This document shows positions 23,003 through 39,340 of a stretch of 64,000 nucleotides of DNA, in pieces (the stretch's first letter is position 1; the number at the start of each line of letters is the position of its first letter). Source of the stretch: Tillus elongatus (lineage: Eukaryota; Arthropoda; Insecta; Coleoptera; Cleridae); the NCBI GenBank assembly GCA_964006375.1, contig OZ023265.1, positions 172,925,443-172,989,442 of the forward strand, read 5' to 3'. The position numbers and the translations under genes are program-made. Under the pieces are notes generated by a model. It had not been told where the DNA came from. It did no database searches and saw only the letters and a list, made by a program, of their open reading frames with translations.

Positions 23003-23565
23003 TTTAAAAGTAAATTCACTAAAACGTAAAGAAATGTACAAATGTACAGCAAAGCGCTAGTGACTATTACAGTACAATCATTTTGAACACAGCTAGAATT
23101 AAATTTTGTTATAGAAGGCAGAACATAAAGAAAATAAATTCTTTTAAAATATAGATATGTAGAAAGACGGCAAAGATAAGGCACGTAAGCGCTAACATTT
23201 CCCGGCCTAACATAGATCCAGCGTATCGCAGCCTGTGAAATTTTGGTAAAACATTGGTTCAAGTCTTATTATCCTTGGAAACAACAAAAATGAATTTTAT
23301 GCTAATTCGTTTTTTTAAAACTGACACGTGTTCATCATGATGTCAGAAGTCACGAAAATTGAGCATAGAGCTGTTATTAAATTCCTTACTCAAGAGGGTC
23401 TTGAAACTCAAAGCATCTAAGATCGGCTGGACGGAGTGTACGCCAAAATTCTCAGTATTCTTCTGTGGTAAAAGATTGGTCAACCGGTTTCAAATGGGCC
23501 AGCAATCCTTGAAGATGACGCAAGAACTGAGAGGACGGTGGAAGTGGTGACGAACAAAAGGTTCG
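23003..23565. other. spacer with possible faint mariner N-terminus
   Basis: Around 23340-23560 the plus strand has MMSEVTKIEHRAVIKFLTQE, then DGVYAKILSVFF-like residues in shifting frames. This resembles the start of the mariner/SETMAR-type helix-turn-helix ('R..IKFL..EG.....I...L..VYG'). It is too short and broken for a firm call. Confidence 0.35.
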
Positions 23566-23566
23566 A

Positions 23567-23880
23567 GACGCGGCAAGTGCGTTAGGGTAGCGGATTTTCA
23601 TTAAATGCTTCAAATTTGTATAAACCTAGAAAGTTGAAGTTTGACATGTAGTAACGCATTCAGGGGGGCAATATATTAACCAAATTTTATCAAAATAACT
23701 TTGTTATTTTTTGAGATACAAATTTTTCGGAAAAATCAATTTCTTTCCAGAAAAACAAGTCCGATAGGGCTGGCTAACTAACTTATCCAAGCTATTAATA
23801 AAATAAAGATTGTTGCCGAGCTTCATCGAAATCGGTTAATAACTTTTTGAGTTATCGCTTGTTCAAAAATTCGAAAATTC
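23567..23880 (+). repeat. TA-core repeat, left part
   Basis: The family start with GACGCGGCAAGTGCGTTAGGG leads through TAACTTATCCAAGCTATTAAT to ACTTTTTGAGTTATCGCTTG. No (TA)n follows. Confidence 0.65.
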
Positions 23881-23884
23881 TCTA

Positions 23885-24448
23885 AAAGCGAAATTTTTTT
23901 AATGAAAATTCTCTAAAAATCAGTTGTGTATGTAATGCATCCACCAAATCAGAAGCTTTAATAGTAATTAACATTATTTATGATACAACGTTTTTGCAAT
24001 ATGTATCTACCGTTTAAATGACTTTATTGCGACAAAAAAATAAGACATATAAGAAGTTATTTTGACAGCTAATTCATCAATCTATAAGCAGAAAAGTTCT
24101 CATGACGTCTTTTTTCGCGTTAATAAATCATCGAGTGTAATCCCCTTGATATGTTTCTGTGAGAGTTTCTTTTTGTTTTTGGTTTTTGCCGACCTTGTTT
24201 AGGTCTACGCCGAACAACAAAGTTGCAAGAATGTTTGAACTTTCAGTTACATTCAATAATACAAACATATCACACCAGAAAACGATTAGGTTGTTATTGA
24301 TGATTAATGCATTAGAAAGCTTATACCTGGATTAGGTTTTGGGTGAACCTCTGTCTTAATTTAATAAGTCGTTTGGATTTAATGAGTTTTTTCCGTATCA
24401 CGCGATAATGATTCGGTTTATAAAAGCAAACAGAATGAGACCAAAAAA
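23885..24448. other. spacer without recognised feature
   Basis: AT-rich sequence with no repeat or gene recognised. Confidence 0.5.
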
Positions 24449-24451
24449 AAT

Positions 24452-25425
24452 CTGGACGTAGCAAGTGCGTTATGGAAGTGAATTTTCATAAAAATGTTTT
24501 TAATAGCAAATATGTCTCTTTAATGCAAGCAGGCATGAATTTGGTCACCGGTGTAACCTATATAGTAGAAAAAATGTACCATATTTAATCAAAATAACTT
24601 GTTTGAAAATGTATAAAAATTTCCGAAAATAAACTTAAATGTTTTCGAGAAAACTCGTTTCCCGGCCGACGAACCTTAGGTTAAGAGCAAATTGTGTTAT
24701 TGAATTTTGAAGCATTTAATAAAAATTCGCTACCAAAACGCACTTACTGCGTCTCGATTGTTTTACAAACATGCATCATATTTCGATGAAAAATGCAATA
24801 AGGAATGTTAAAAAAAAGATTGTAGGTATCACCAACGACTTATGGGACAGCCTGTGATTGCCAAAATAATTTTATAAGATTCAGCCCAAAACACCATATA
24901 AATAACGTATACAATTTTTTCTCGTATCTTGCATAATAAAAATTATATAGAGCTTTACCGTATAAATGCCTCAGCTTGTATATATGTAAACAGAAAGTAA
25001 ACACGGATGTGGTTTCTAGTGGGCCTAGTCTGCGCTCATTTAAAGAAATCTTTTAGAATTAAAAAGCCGCGGTCCTCATTGATGAAATTTTCCTAAGAAA
25101 ATCAGCTAAAAATTGTAGACGCTAAACCATAAACTTAACTAAAACTACTGCCAAAGCATCAGAGAAGGCGTCTATTTGAAATGAATCTTCTGGAAATATT
25201 TTACTAAAATGAAGGGCAATGATGGTTGAAGCTAAAACTTAAGGGTCTACAAAACACTCTTTACAAAAGCCGTATTTCTTTCATGTTCTTTGCCTAAAAG
25301 CTGCCAATTTTGACGTTTTAAATCGTGACTTTTTACGTTTTAAAGAAAACCACAATTTTTTTTAAAATGCCTCTAACTTTTTTGTCTTTAAACTTATAGA
25401 CCTAAATGTTGATAAATGGTTCACT

Positions 25426-25522
<97 letters not shown>

Positions 25523-25636
25523 GAAACTGGATATGGGTTCTAGGGGGCCTAGTTCGTGCTAATTTCAAGAAAATTTTTCTAAATTGAGAAGTCGGGTTCT
25601 CCTCATTAGTGAATTTTTTTAAAGAAAATTCACTAA
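24452..25636 (+). repeat. uninterrupted full-length TA-core repeat, ~1.19 kb
   Basis: It starts GGACGTAGCAAGTGCGTTATGG (two blocks) and has the ~300-bp end unit, the ACTTATGGGACAGCCTGTGAT block, an inner right-type module and a left module. (TA)n is at about 25428-25519, followed by a short right module, GTTCTCCTCATTAGTGAA and AAAGAAAATTCACTAA. Its length agrees with the copy at 35716-36904. No protein coding. Confidence 0.85.
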
Positions 25637-25639
25637 AAC

Positions 25640-26240
25640 AAGCACTTGTGAAGCCACGTGAAAAGTCTACGACTGCATTATATATGGAACGGTTTCACTA
25701 AGTTAGGGTAAGAACTAACAATCCGATATGCTATTAAAATTGAACTAAGTTTTAAAACTTTCATATCCTCTTTATCAGATTATTTTTTATACAAAAACTC
25801 GCTAAAAATTAATCGGAATAACAACAATCTGATTAGATAACGGTAAAGTGAAATGAGTTTTAAAAAAATTGATAAGAAATAAAGTCACTAACTAGAATTA
25901 GAACTCGTCATGTAGGAGTCGATTATCCGATGTACAGGGCTTAGCCAACTTGGCTGCGCACGACATATATGTACTAGCAGGTATATCCCGTAATACATGT
26001 TAATCGTCTAACGTCTTTACTATTTACACAGAACAATTTTGATTTACAATATATTTTTTGCTCATATTTAAACGAAATAAAGGAAAGTAACGACATAGAC
26101 ACATATCTAGGAGCGTGTTAGTCATTTCTTGTCGTATTTTTCACACACATTGGTACTCCTACCATAATGATCAGTTTTGTAGTTTTAACTTACTTGAATC
26201 AGATTCAATTAAGTAAAAATTAATTTACCTCAAACTTTTT
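25640..26240. other. spacer without recognised feature
   Basis: No gene, RNA or family repeat recognised. Confidence 0.5.
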
Positions 26241-26244
26241 CTCT

Positions 26245-26474
26245 TTTAACATAGATATCTGAATTTTGGTATATAAGATACCTTTTTGACAGAAACCAGC
26301 GTACCAAATTTGGTTGCCCTTACTTTGTTATTTTTTTAGAAAGACCCCAAAAAATTTTCGAGAAAACCTGGGACGATTTTCCTGACTAACGAACTTACCC
26401 AAGCCACTTGCAAAAGGAAGGTATGTATACCAAATTTGATCAATATCCGCCCAAGATTTTCAGTTATCGGTGTG

Positions 26475-26562
<88 letters not shown>

Positions 26563-26692
26563 CATAAAAATTGAAACTAACCCTGGATATGAGTTCTAGG
26601 GGGCGTAGTTCGCGTTTATTTGAAGACATTTTTTCAAAATTCAAAAGTTGGGATCTCCTCTAGTAATTTTTTAAAAAAGAAAATTCACTAAT
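26245..26692 (+). repeat. TA-core repeat with (TA)n at about 26479-26559
   Basis: The left module (CGTACCAAATTTGGTTGCCC, AACGAACTTACCCAAGCCAC, CAGTTATCGGTGTGATTA) is followed by (TA)n, the right module (CTAACCCTGGATATGAG, GGGATCTCC) and AAAGAAAATTCACTAA. The first few hundred bases of the long form are missing. Confidence 0.8.
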
Positions 26693-27044
26693 AATGACAA
26701 CAATTGCTAAGAGACAAATTCTAAGCAAACCGTAACGTCTATAAAGGCTCCATTGCACAAATGAACAAGGACTGTTGTACCATTGTTATTAGTGAGTTTT
26801 CATTAAGAAAATTCACCAATAAAGAGGTAATTTTCCGGAGTTCAAACAGTTCGAATACGACCTGACCCTGGCAACTCTTTAACTTCACGGCTTGGTTTAA
26901 ATTTCCGCACTAATTGACGAATAACGCTGATACTGAGCGAAATCTTGTCATAGATTCCGTATACATTGTTGACTCGTTACTCAAATAAAACTTTTTAACA
27001 ATACAGACGCGTTTAGCTTTCCATGATAAATTTGACACATAAGC

Positions 27045-27543
27045 TAGGACTGGGCGATACAATATCGATTACTTTGGGTCAAAACATTTTTTGTATCGAT
27101 ACTTTCATGCTCGATACTCGTTTGTATCAATACAGTTGGACTGTTAATAATGTTATTATTCTTGAATTCGATTTCTCAAGAAGACTGGAACAAGTAATTC
27201 AAGTACTATTTCTGCAAAATAGTATTTTTGACCCCTCAAATAAAACTTTTATTATCAACGACTACCATGCTCATGGTAATAAAAAAATGGTAGTCGTTGA
27301 TTATAAAAGTTTTATTTAAGGAGTCAAAAATACTTATTGATATAAACCATAACGTATCCCTACACTTGATTTAACCGAGCAAAACCGGCTCGAGAAATTC
27401 TCCTGAATTTCGTTTTTCTACTAGAAATATGTATCGAAACGCTCGTATCCTTTTATTCCGATTTTTCTGAAGTATCGATTCAAAGGATGCCGATACGAAT
27501 CGATACAAAGTATCGATACTATTCAAAGTATCGCCCGCCCCTA
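27045..27543. mobile_element. hAT-type MITE, 499 bp, with 8-bp target duplication
   Basis: The ends are inverted: TAGGACTGGGCGATAC on the left and TAGGGGCGGGCGATAC when the right end is reverse-complemented. They are flanked by ACATAAGC (27037-27044) and ACATGAGC (27544-27551), an 8-bp duplication with one mismatch. Several (C/T)GTATCGATAC motifs lie inside. A 40-bp-class inverted repeat is centred near 27274 (AACGACTACCAT / ATGGTAGTCGTT extending outward through ATAAAACTTTTAT). hAT elements characteristically make 8-bp duplications. There is no transposase, so it is non-autonomous. Confidence 0.8.
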
Positions 27544-27638
27544 ACATGAGCCATAAACTATAAAGTATAAACAACTACTACAGCGCCAACTACGGAAATG
27601 CTTGTATCAAAAATTGCTCTCTATATGCCCATTACCTA

Positions 27639-27766
27639 TTAGCGAATTTTCATTAAGAAATGTTAATAGAGAGGTCGCGATGAAAAGCTTTTGAAAAAAT
27701 TTCTTCAGGTGAGCGCGAATTTGGGGCGCTAGAACCAAAAACCAAGGTCCGTTAAATTTTTTATGT

Positions 27767-27852
<86 letters not shown>

Positions 27853-28010
27853 GTAGGTATACGAGCGATAACTCACAAAATACTATTGATATCAATCAAA
27901 CTTGGCAAAATTATGTTTGGGCAAAAACCGAGGTCGAGTTCGTTAATCAGCCTTTATGATGAAGTTTTTCCTGTGGAAAATTGGGGAAAACTTTTTGGAA
28001 ATGCTATATT
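27639..28010 (-). repeat. TA-core repeat, minus sense, with (TA)n then (GTAT)n
   Basis: The hairpin half TTAGCGAATTTTCATTAAG is followed by the right module (AGGTGAGCGCGAATTTGG, GCGCTAGAACC), (TA)n at about 27771-27841, GTATGTATGTATGTAGG, and a left module start (ACGAGCGATAACTCAC). It is truncated after about 100 bp of left module. Confidence 0.7.
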
Positions 28011-28719
28011 TCTGTAAGTATCAGAGTAACTAAAATGAGACTTTACATGTGGCTAGAAATAGTGTAGATCTACCTATGTTGTGAATTTTAAGTAATTTAG
28101 TACACAATATTTAGAGTTTTTTCCAAATTAAAAATGAACTCTTAAAGACATGCGTTGAGACGACTTAGTGTTTAAAGTTCAATGCCTGACAGACGTAATA
28201 GTTAACTGCCACGCGTAGATTGATTCATGCAACAGGTATAAACCATACATCAACGGTAACCAAACTAAATATATACCAGGCATAAAACATACTACCCGAA
28301 CCAACAATCGTGAAATCTCGTCTGCAATTATGGAAAATGACAGGCGACATGCAATTAAAAATTTACCAAGTGATTGTTATTTAACTAGGGGATTCAATCA
28401 ATTATTAAAAGACACTATATTTGTAGCCTTATGAACGGCCTCAAATACAGTTTAAGCGCAACATAGATATATTATGCTGTCGCATAATATAGTAGAAATG
28501 TAAACAAAATCAAGTATCTATAAAACTGATTCTAAAATAGTTTCTTTTATCTTTAAACTTAAACATAAGACGTCATATAAGACGGAAAGAGTCGTGGGAT
28601 GTGTTTCAATGGCAATTCTACCAATTATGTAATTAATTGTTACGTATAATTTGAATATAATATCCCGGGCACGAAGCCGATCTAACGTATCATGCAAGCA
28701 AAACGTTACTCGACGAATG
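28011..28719. other. spacer without recognised feature
   Basis: No gene or repeat recognised. Confidence 0.5.
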
Positions 28720-28790
28720 CCTAGATGTCTGAGAGGGGTCGCGCTTGCCTCATAAGCACAAGGTTGCGCGATTAAATCGAGCTCGATGAA
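28720..28790 (+). other. tRNA-like remnant, possible SINE head
   Basis: ATGTCTGAGAGGGGTCGCGC resembles a D-arm/A-box. CTTGCCTCATAAGCACAAG resembles an anticodon arm with a CAT-containing loop. ATTAAATCGAGCTC sits where the B-box would be. The T-arm does not pair well and no acceptor stem is evident, so this is at best a decayed tRNA-derived repeat. Confidence 0.25.
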
Positions 28791-28947
28791 TGTATGTTTC
28801 TTTATTTTTATTTTGACTTTTGGAGAAGCAATAGTGCACAGATTTCATACGTTTTGAACAAGATCCCATTTTTATTTAAAACGTCTAAATAAGTTTGTCT
28901 GGTTCTGACATTATAATTTTGTTATTGTTGATATTGAAAAAATCTCG

Positions 28948-30380
28948 GGACGCAGCAAGTGCGTTATGGTAGTGAATTTTCATAAAAATGTTTTTATTGC
29001 AAATATGTGTGTTTTCTTTTGAAGAAAGCAGACATCAATTTTGGTTACCAGTATAACCTATATAGAAAAAGCAGGCATCAAATTTGATTACCAGTATAAC
29101 ATATATAGTAAAAACAATGTGCCATGTTTCATCAAAATAACTTGATTGTTTGAAAACGTACAGAAATTTCCAAAAGTAAACCAAAAGTGTTACTGAAAAA
29201 ATCCGTTTCTTGGTCAACCTTATAGGTTAATAGCAAATTGAGATTTTCAAATATGAAGCATTTAATCAAAATTCGCAACCACAACACACTTGCTGCCTCC
29301 AGAATTTCTTAACTTACAAATATTATATTTCGATGGAAAATGCAAAAAATAAGGCGTTTTCGACAAAAAAAAATTATTTGTATCACCAACGATTTATGGG
29401 CCACCCTGTGATTGTCGCAATAATTTTTTAAGATGTAGCTCAAAACACCGTATAATTAATGTATACAATATTTTTTCATATCTTGTATAATAACGAATAT
29501 ATTGAGCTTTATTGATTTTTTACGAAAATTCGACAAAAATTATATACCATTAAACAATAAACTCTATAGCTAAGGCTACTGCCAAGCATCAGAGAAAGGG
29601 TCTATTAGAAATGAATTTTCTGGAAATATTTTAGTAAAATGAAGGACAATGACGGTTGAAACTAAGAGTTCGGTGTATGTAAAACATTCTTCTTGAGACA
29701 TTTTCTTTCCATAGATCGTATTAGATTCAAGTTATTTGCCTAAATGTTGCGAATTTTGACGTTTTCAATTGTCACTTTGACGTTTTGAGGAAACCCCCAA
29801 TTTATTTTTCTTTAAATGCCCATAACTTTTTTGTCTTTTGACCTACAGAGCTAAATTTTGGTAGGTGGCACACCTATAACGATATAAACCAGCTTACCAA
29901 ATTTGGTTGCCCTTACTTTGTTAATTTTGGAGATATAAATATTTTGCGAATGAAAACACAATTTTTTCCGGGAAAACCTCGGCTGATTTTCCTGGCTAAC
30001 AAAATTATCCAAGCGACTTGCGAAAGGAATGTACTCACCAATTTTGACGTTTAAAATCGCAATTTTGACGTTTTGAGGAAAATCCAAATTTATTTTTCTT
30101 TGAATGCCTGTAACTTTTTTATCCTTTAACCTACGGAGCTAAATTTTGGTAGGTGACTTGCCTATAATGATATAAATCCGCATATGAAATTTGGTTGCCC
30201 TTACTTTGTTAATTCCGGAGATATAAATTTTTTTCGAAAGAAAACACAAAATTTTCCGGGAAAACCTAGACCGATTTTCCTGGATAACGAACTTATCCAA
30301 GCCATTTGCAAAAGGAATTTATTCACCAAATTTAATCAAAATCGGCCTATTATTTTTTGAGTTATCGGTGTGATACATAT
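28948..30380 (+). repeat. TA-core repeat, long form, up to a LINE inserted in its core
   Basis: It starts GGGACGCAGCAAGTGCGTTATGG (two blocks). Two related left modules occur in succession (about 29740-30020 and 30030-30370), each with ACCAAATTTGGTTGCCC-type and CGATTTTCCTGG boxes. The copy reaches GAGTTATCGGTGTGATACATA, where LINE sequence begins. The TA tract and right module resume at about 33853-34069. Confidence 0.8.
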
Positions 30381-34069
<3,689 letters not shown>

Positions 34070-35429
34070 AAGGTTTGATGAGGTTGACAAAACCGAAATC
34101 ATACTGGCGATTAATAAGGAAAAATAACTGCTACGCTTATAATTTGGCAGATACTTTACTTTTCTAAATATTAATTAAGTTTTCTTCTGGAAATCTTCTG
34201 TATAACTTTAATGAAATTTTTAATACAAGTTTTTTTAAAGTCTTACACTATCTACAGATATACCAAAATTTAACTTCTTAGCTTCCTAGAAAATTCAGTT
34301 TTAGGCATTTTACTCAAAAGGAGTTCGAGCACAAGATTTTTTTGATAATAGCGAGATATCGATGGTAACAACACTTTCGAAATAATTTTTCAACTATGCG
34401 CGTACTAGGACCTCTAAAATCGATCTTTAAGGTCTGTGTAATTTTAAAGTATTAACTTTACTAATATGCCGTATAATAATAGTGTACAGTTCTTATGAAA
34501 ATTCGCTACTATAAAGCACTTACTGCATCCCAAAATTTTAATTCATGCTTTACATGTATTTTCTTAAATTTCTGTATTTGCGTTGTTATCGCACCCTGCT
34601 AATTACAAAGTAATGTGATAAATATAGAACAACACGTGTGACAGTTATATCATCCTTTGTACCTTTAGAAGGAATCACAATCTAATTACCGCCTCATCGT
34701 TTACCAACACACAGGTACAGTCTCATAAATGACAAACTCTCCCAACTATTTGACAAGGAAGGTGACAAACTTTAAATCTTTAATCAAGTACGTGAGACAC
34801 AAACACCATGTAGGCAGCTACTCTGACTTCACGCAGTAAGTACCTCTTACAAACTTTAGGATATACCAATCTACTTCTAATTTTTTCTGATGTTTGTCAT
34901 TTAATTGAGCAAAGTTTAAAACAGTTCACGGCACAAAAGGAACACGACGGAATTAGCATTCATAAGAAAATAAATATTGCGTAGGCAGACTGTTTCAATT
35001 TGGATTTTTGTTAGCTCAACTTGAAATTATAATCTTTTCCAACAGTTTCTTTTAAGTAAAGATATGTCGTACTGAATGACGGGGCGTTTGGATTTAGCTG
35101 AAAGCGTCCCCAGTTTATTTGCTCAAGTAATAAATTGTGACGAAAACTTTACCTAACGTTCATTTTCACAGTCTGAAGGAGACATCGCCTGTTTGTCTCA
35201 ACCACTACTGTGTGTCTCCTGCAGCACTTTTATTTTATTGTATCTCCCACTCATGAATAGCGCCAGGTTTCCTAGTTTCCTCCTTTCCTTTTGGTAGTGC
35301 CGATTTTTCTGGCAGCTTATTTGGAGGTGTTTAACTGTTAGAGATATTAGCCAGAATGCCTACCAATTTATATAACACCCCTAAATAATATGTACGCAAA
35401 AAGACAATTTGAGGTAAAAGAGACCTTGA

Positions 35430-35430
<1 letters not shown>
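34070..35430. other. spacer with one short TA-core fragment
   Basis: At about 34355-34535 there is a minus-sense fragment without a TA tract (GCGCGTACTAGGACCTC..., ending ATGAAAATTCGCTACTATAAAGC). Nothing else recognised. Confidence 0.45.
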
Positions 35431-35680
<250 letters not shown>

Positions 35681-35715
35681 AATGTTTCAAATAAGACATC
35701 ATACAAAAACAGTCT

Positions 35716-36684
35716 GGACGCAGCAAGTGCGATATGGAAGCGAATTTTTGTAAAAATGTTTTTAATAGCAAATATGTGTCTTAAACACAAGCAGGTATAA
35801 CCTATATAGTAGAAACAATGTACCATATTTTATCAAAATAACTGATTGTTTGAAAATGTACAAGAATTCTCCGAAAATAAACTTAAAATGTTTCCGAGAA
35901 AACTGGTTCCCTAGCCAACGAATCGTAGGTTAACAGTAAATTAAGTTATTGAAGGTTGAAACATTTAATGAAAATTCGCTACCAAAACGCACTTACTGCG
36001 TCTAGATTTTTTTCCGTACAAACATGCGTCATATTCCGATAAAAAATGCAATAATATAAGGGTTGTTCGAATAAAAAAATTGTAGGTATCACCAGCAACA
36101 TATGGGCCACCCTGTGATTGTCAAAATAATTTTATAAGATACAGTTCAAGACACCTTATAATTAACGTATACAATTTTTTCTCGTATCTTGTATAATAAC
36201 AATTATATTTAGCTTTACCGTAGAAATGCGTCACCCTGTATATATGTGAACAGATAAAAATTGAAACTAAACCTGGATATGGGTTCTAGGGGGCCTAGTT
36301 TGCAGTTATCTGAAGATATCTTTTTAAAATTGGAAAGTCGCGGTCTCCTCGATAACGAATTTTTTCAACGAAATTAGCTAAAAATTATAGACTGTTAAAC
36401 TATAAGCTTAACCAAAACTACTGCCAAAGAAAGGGTCTATTTGAAATGGATTTCTTAGAAATATTGAAGTAAAATTAAAGAAAATGACGGTTGAAGCTGA
36501 AACTTAAGGGTTTGCAGAACACTCTGCAAATTTGGTTTCTCTTGCTTTGTTATTTCCGGAGTTATGAAAATTTTCCGAAAGAAAACACAAAATTTTCCGT
36601 GAAAACTGGAGCCGATATTCCTGGCTAACCAACTTACCCAAGCCGCTTGTAAAAGGGAGGTGCTTACCAAATTTGAGAAAATTT

Positions 36685-36770
<86 letters not shown>

Positions 36771-36904
36771 ATATATAAAAATCTGACCCCGGATATGTGT
36801 TCCAGGGTGCCTAGTTCGCGCTTATTTGTAGTGATTTAGTAATTTTTTGAAAATTCAAAAGTCGCGATCGCCTCATTAGTGAATTTTTTAAAGAAAATTC
36901 ACTA
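35716..36904 (+). repeat. uninterrupted full-length TA-core repeat, ~1.19 kb
   Basis: The start GGACGCAGCAAGTGCGATATGG (two blocks) leads to the ~300-bp end unit (to 36003), GGGCCACCCTGTGATTGTC, an inner right-type module and a left module. (TA)n follows (about 36687-36778), then GACCCCGGATATG, GCGATCGCCTCATTAGTG and AAAGAAAATTCACTA. The same order and length occur at 24452-25636. Confidence 0.85.
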
Positions 36905-36914
36905 GCAAAAAGTC

Positions 36915-37101
<187 letters not shown>

Positions 37102-37227
37102 CTAAAAAAACTGTTGAATATTGCCAATATTTCAAAAACTACTAAACATATTTTTTTGACACTTGGTATATTAATGTACTTAAATTTAGTACTCTGTTTA
37201 CAAGTAAAAAAGTCTGGACGCAGCAAG

Positions 37228-37680
37228 TGCGTTACAAAATTGGGATCAACATTGCACGTCTCCATAATAATTTCACAAAATTTCGTTCTTCTATCAAAAT
37301 CATCCTTCATAAGTTCTTGAACTAGATGTATCTTGAAAGGACGTATCTTTTCGCTTTTGAATAAGTTGTTAACTGACATGTGAGACATATTGTGTTGTTG
37401 GCCCATCTGTCAAAGCCGTTGATTGGGATTGTCCTGTAAATCAACTAAAATATTTATAGCCACATCACCACTAGTAGTGTTTTTCGGTCTGCCTCTTTGT
37501 TACGATCAGCTTTTTTTGCTACCATACCATTCTCACTGACACAACAGAACATCAAGGGAACCTTTAATGATTTTTGCAACGCTTTAATAATGCAAGGCAA
37601 AGATCTAGTGGGTTGAAAGATCGCTTTTATCCTCACCATCGCAATACACTGCTGACCTTTCTCGAATATTCTTCTCAAAC
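37228..37680 (-). pseudogene. mariner-like transposase, N-terminal fragment
   Basis: Minus-strand pieces read AIFQPTRSLPCIIKALQKS, a damaged linker (TTSGDVAINILVDLQDNPNQ), MGQQHNMSHMSVNNLF, IRPFKIHLVQELMKDDFDRR and KFCEIIMETCNVDPNF. This is the helix-turn-helix part up to just before the first catalytic Asp. It stops abruptly at a TA-core repeat start (GTCTGGACGCAGCAAGTGCG at 37212), so that repeat probably inserted into it. Stops and frame changes are present. Confidence 0.75.
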
Positions 37681-37689
37681 ATCAAATAT

Positions 37690-38660
37690 TTTAAAGAGGA
37701 AAAGATCTGAACATAAGGGAAACTTGTTACTGAAATAAGCATTTGGTGGAAAATAATTTTTTAGAGATGCACCAGCATCGGTGTAAAATACCAAAGAATG
37801 ATGTCATTGTCTGATGGCCTCCCTATGGGAATAAGAGTCTAAAGAGTACCTAAACTAAGGTCGATGTTGAGAGGCAATTTCTTATGTGCGTGTTTAAAGT
37901 ACTTTGTAAAAATCAATATTTTTGCCTCTTGAAGTGTGTCGTCGCAGAGAAGCAGGTGGCTTGCTGCAACAGATTTTGATACGTGGACCAATCAGAGTAG
38001 AGAAGATCTGGCGGTTAGTTTGTGAGCGCAGGAAGGTCTCGTACTTAAAGGAATGCTTGCGTCAAGCAGTCTGAATCTGTGCGACGGAGTGCTAGAAGCG
38101 CCATCCGTCAGGCAATCACTGCTGTTAATGCACCCAATGTAGTTAGTGCTGGACTACGTGCTTGTGTCACCGTTTGAAAGAAGGTTAATTCCGCCAAAGC
38201 CCATTATTTTTATGTTAAGATAATCTTCTTCTTTAAAATTAATTGCAAAACTTTGAGGGAATTTCTCTAATTGATTGCAGGGTGTTGTCGTTGGGTGAAC
38301 CTGTTGTGGTTGGGTGAACCTATTGGTTGCTGCTCTTCAGAGTTTTGTGTCAGATTATCAATAATTTTTAAACCATTGAGTAAGAATAGTCACATTGTTT
38401 TTGGCAATTTAAATAAAATAAAACTATTTAACAGTTTGACATTAGTCAGGGGCATTAGGCTCACATTTAGGTAATATCTAGCCAACGGATAGGTAACTCT
38501 AGTAACTCATGCAAATCTATCTGGCCAGAAAGAATAACTAGGCTAATACTAATTACATTTAAAAACCTCATTTTTTATGCTGAGAAATGTTTCTTCTTTT
38601 CCCGTATGTCTACTAACCAACAATTTGGTGATATATGTATATAAATATTTTTAACATGAC
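37690..38660. other. spacer without recognised gene
   Basis: GC is slightly higher at 37930-38180, with a short frame I cannot assign. No repeats shared with the rest of the window. Confidence 0.45.
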
Positions 38661-38665
38661 ACTGT

Positions 38666-39340
38666 ATACATGCAAAACCTTATAACTAAATTAAATTTAC
38701 TCATTTGGCTGCTCAGTCAAAGGCATGAGCTTTAATACAAATTAAACACAGGGCATGGGCTTTTGCACTCACATTTGGTATGATATAAGGTGAACAAATA
38801 AACATCAAAAATATGGTTACAATTGGTTTATTAAAAATTCTTAATTTATATAATGCTAATTACAGTGAATTTATAAAATTGAATGAAGTCTTAAAAAAGT
38901 TGAGACAGATAAATGATGTACTTGTGATTTCATTAATTGTTCGGCGTCATAGAAACTCTTCCGCCATCGAGGAGGCGACTCAAGGCTGCCTACACCTTTG
39001 TCATAATTCTGCGGGCACCCCTCTGTCAGGTATAATACATCTCCTTCCTACGGGACCAGCTTCATTATGAAAACAGAGGGCCTCTAGGACTGGACTTTAG
39101 CAGGGCGTCGTGGATCGCATCAAAAAAAAGTAAAATAACGGGTTGACTGTAACAATTGATGTGTATCAGTGTCTGTTGAGTACGTTATTATTTACATGGG
39201 GCAGCCTGGAGTATGCTCAGGTTAGGTACAAAACCTATATGCATGTTAATAAATAATAAAAATTAATTGACTGTTGATATTGAATATTAAGAACACTACC
39301 ACAAGCCACCATTAAAACAAATAGGAAACATATATTGGAT
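38666..39340. repeat. unclassified dispersed repeat, copy 1
   Basis: It starts ATACATGCAAAACCTTATAAC and ends CATATATTGGAT. It contains GGTTACAATTGGTTTATTA, GCCATCGAGGAGGCGACTC, CCTACACCTTTGTCA and GGCAGCCTGGAGTATG. It matches 46520-47245 closely with a few indels. There are no terminal repeats, coding or poly-A signature that I can see. Confidence 0.75.

Noticed and set aside
28720..28790. Functional tRNA gene
   Set aside because: No acceptor stem, weak T-arm and a degenerate B-box; kept only as a low-confidence tRNA-like remnant.
37930..38180. Possible coding exon in a slightly GC-richer stretch
   Set aside because: Short shifting frames with no recognisable domain or splice structure.
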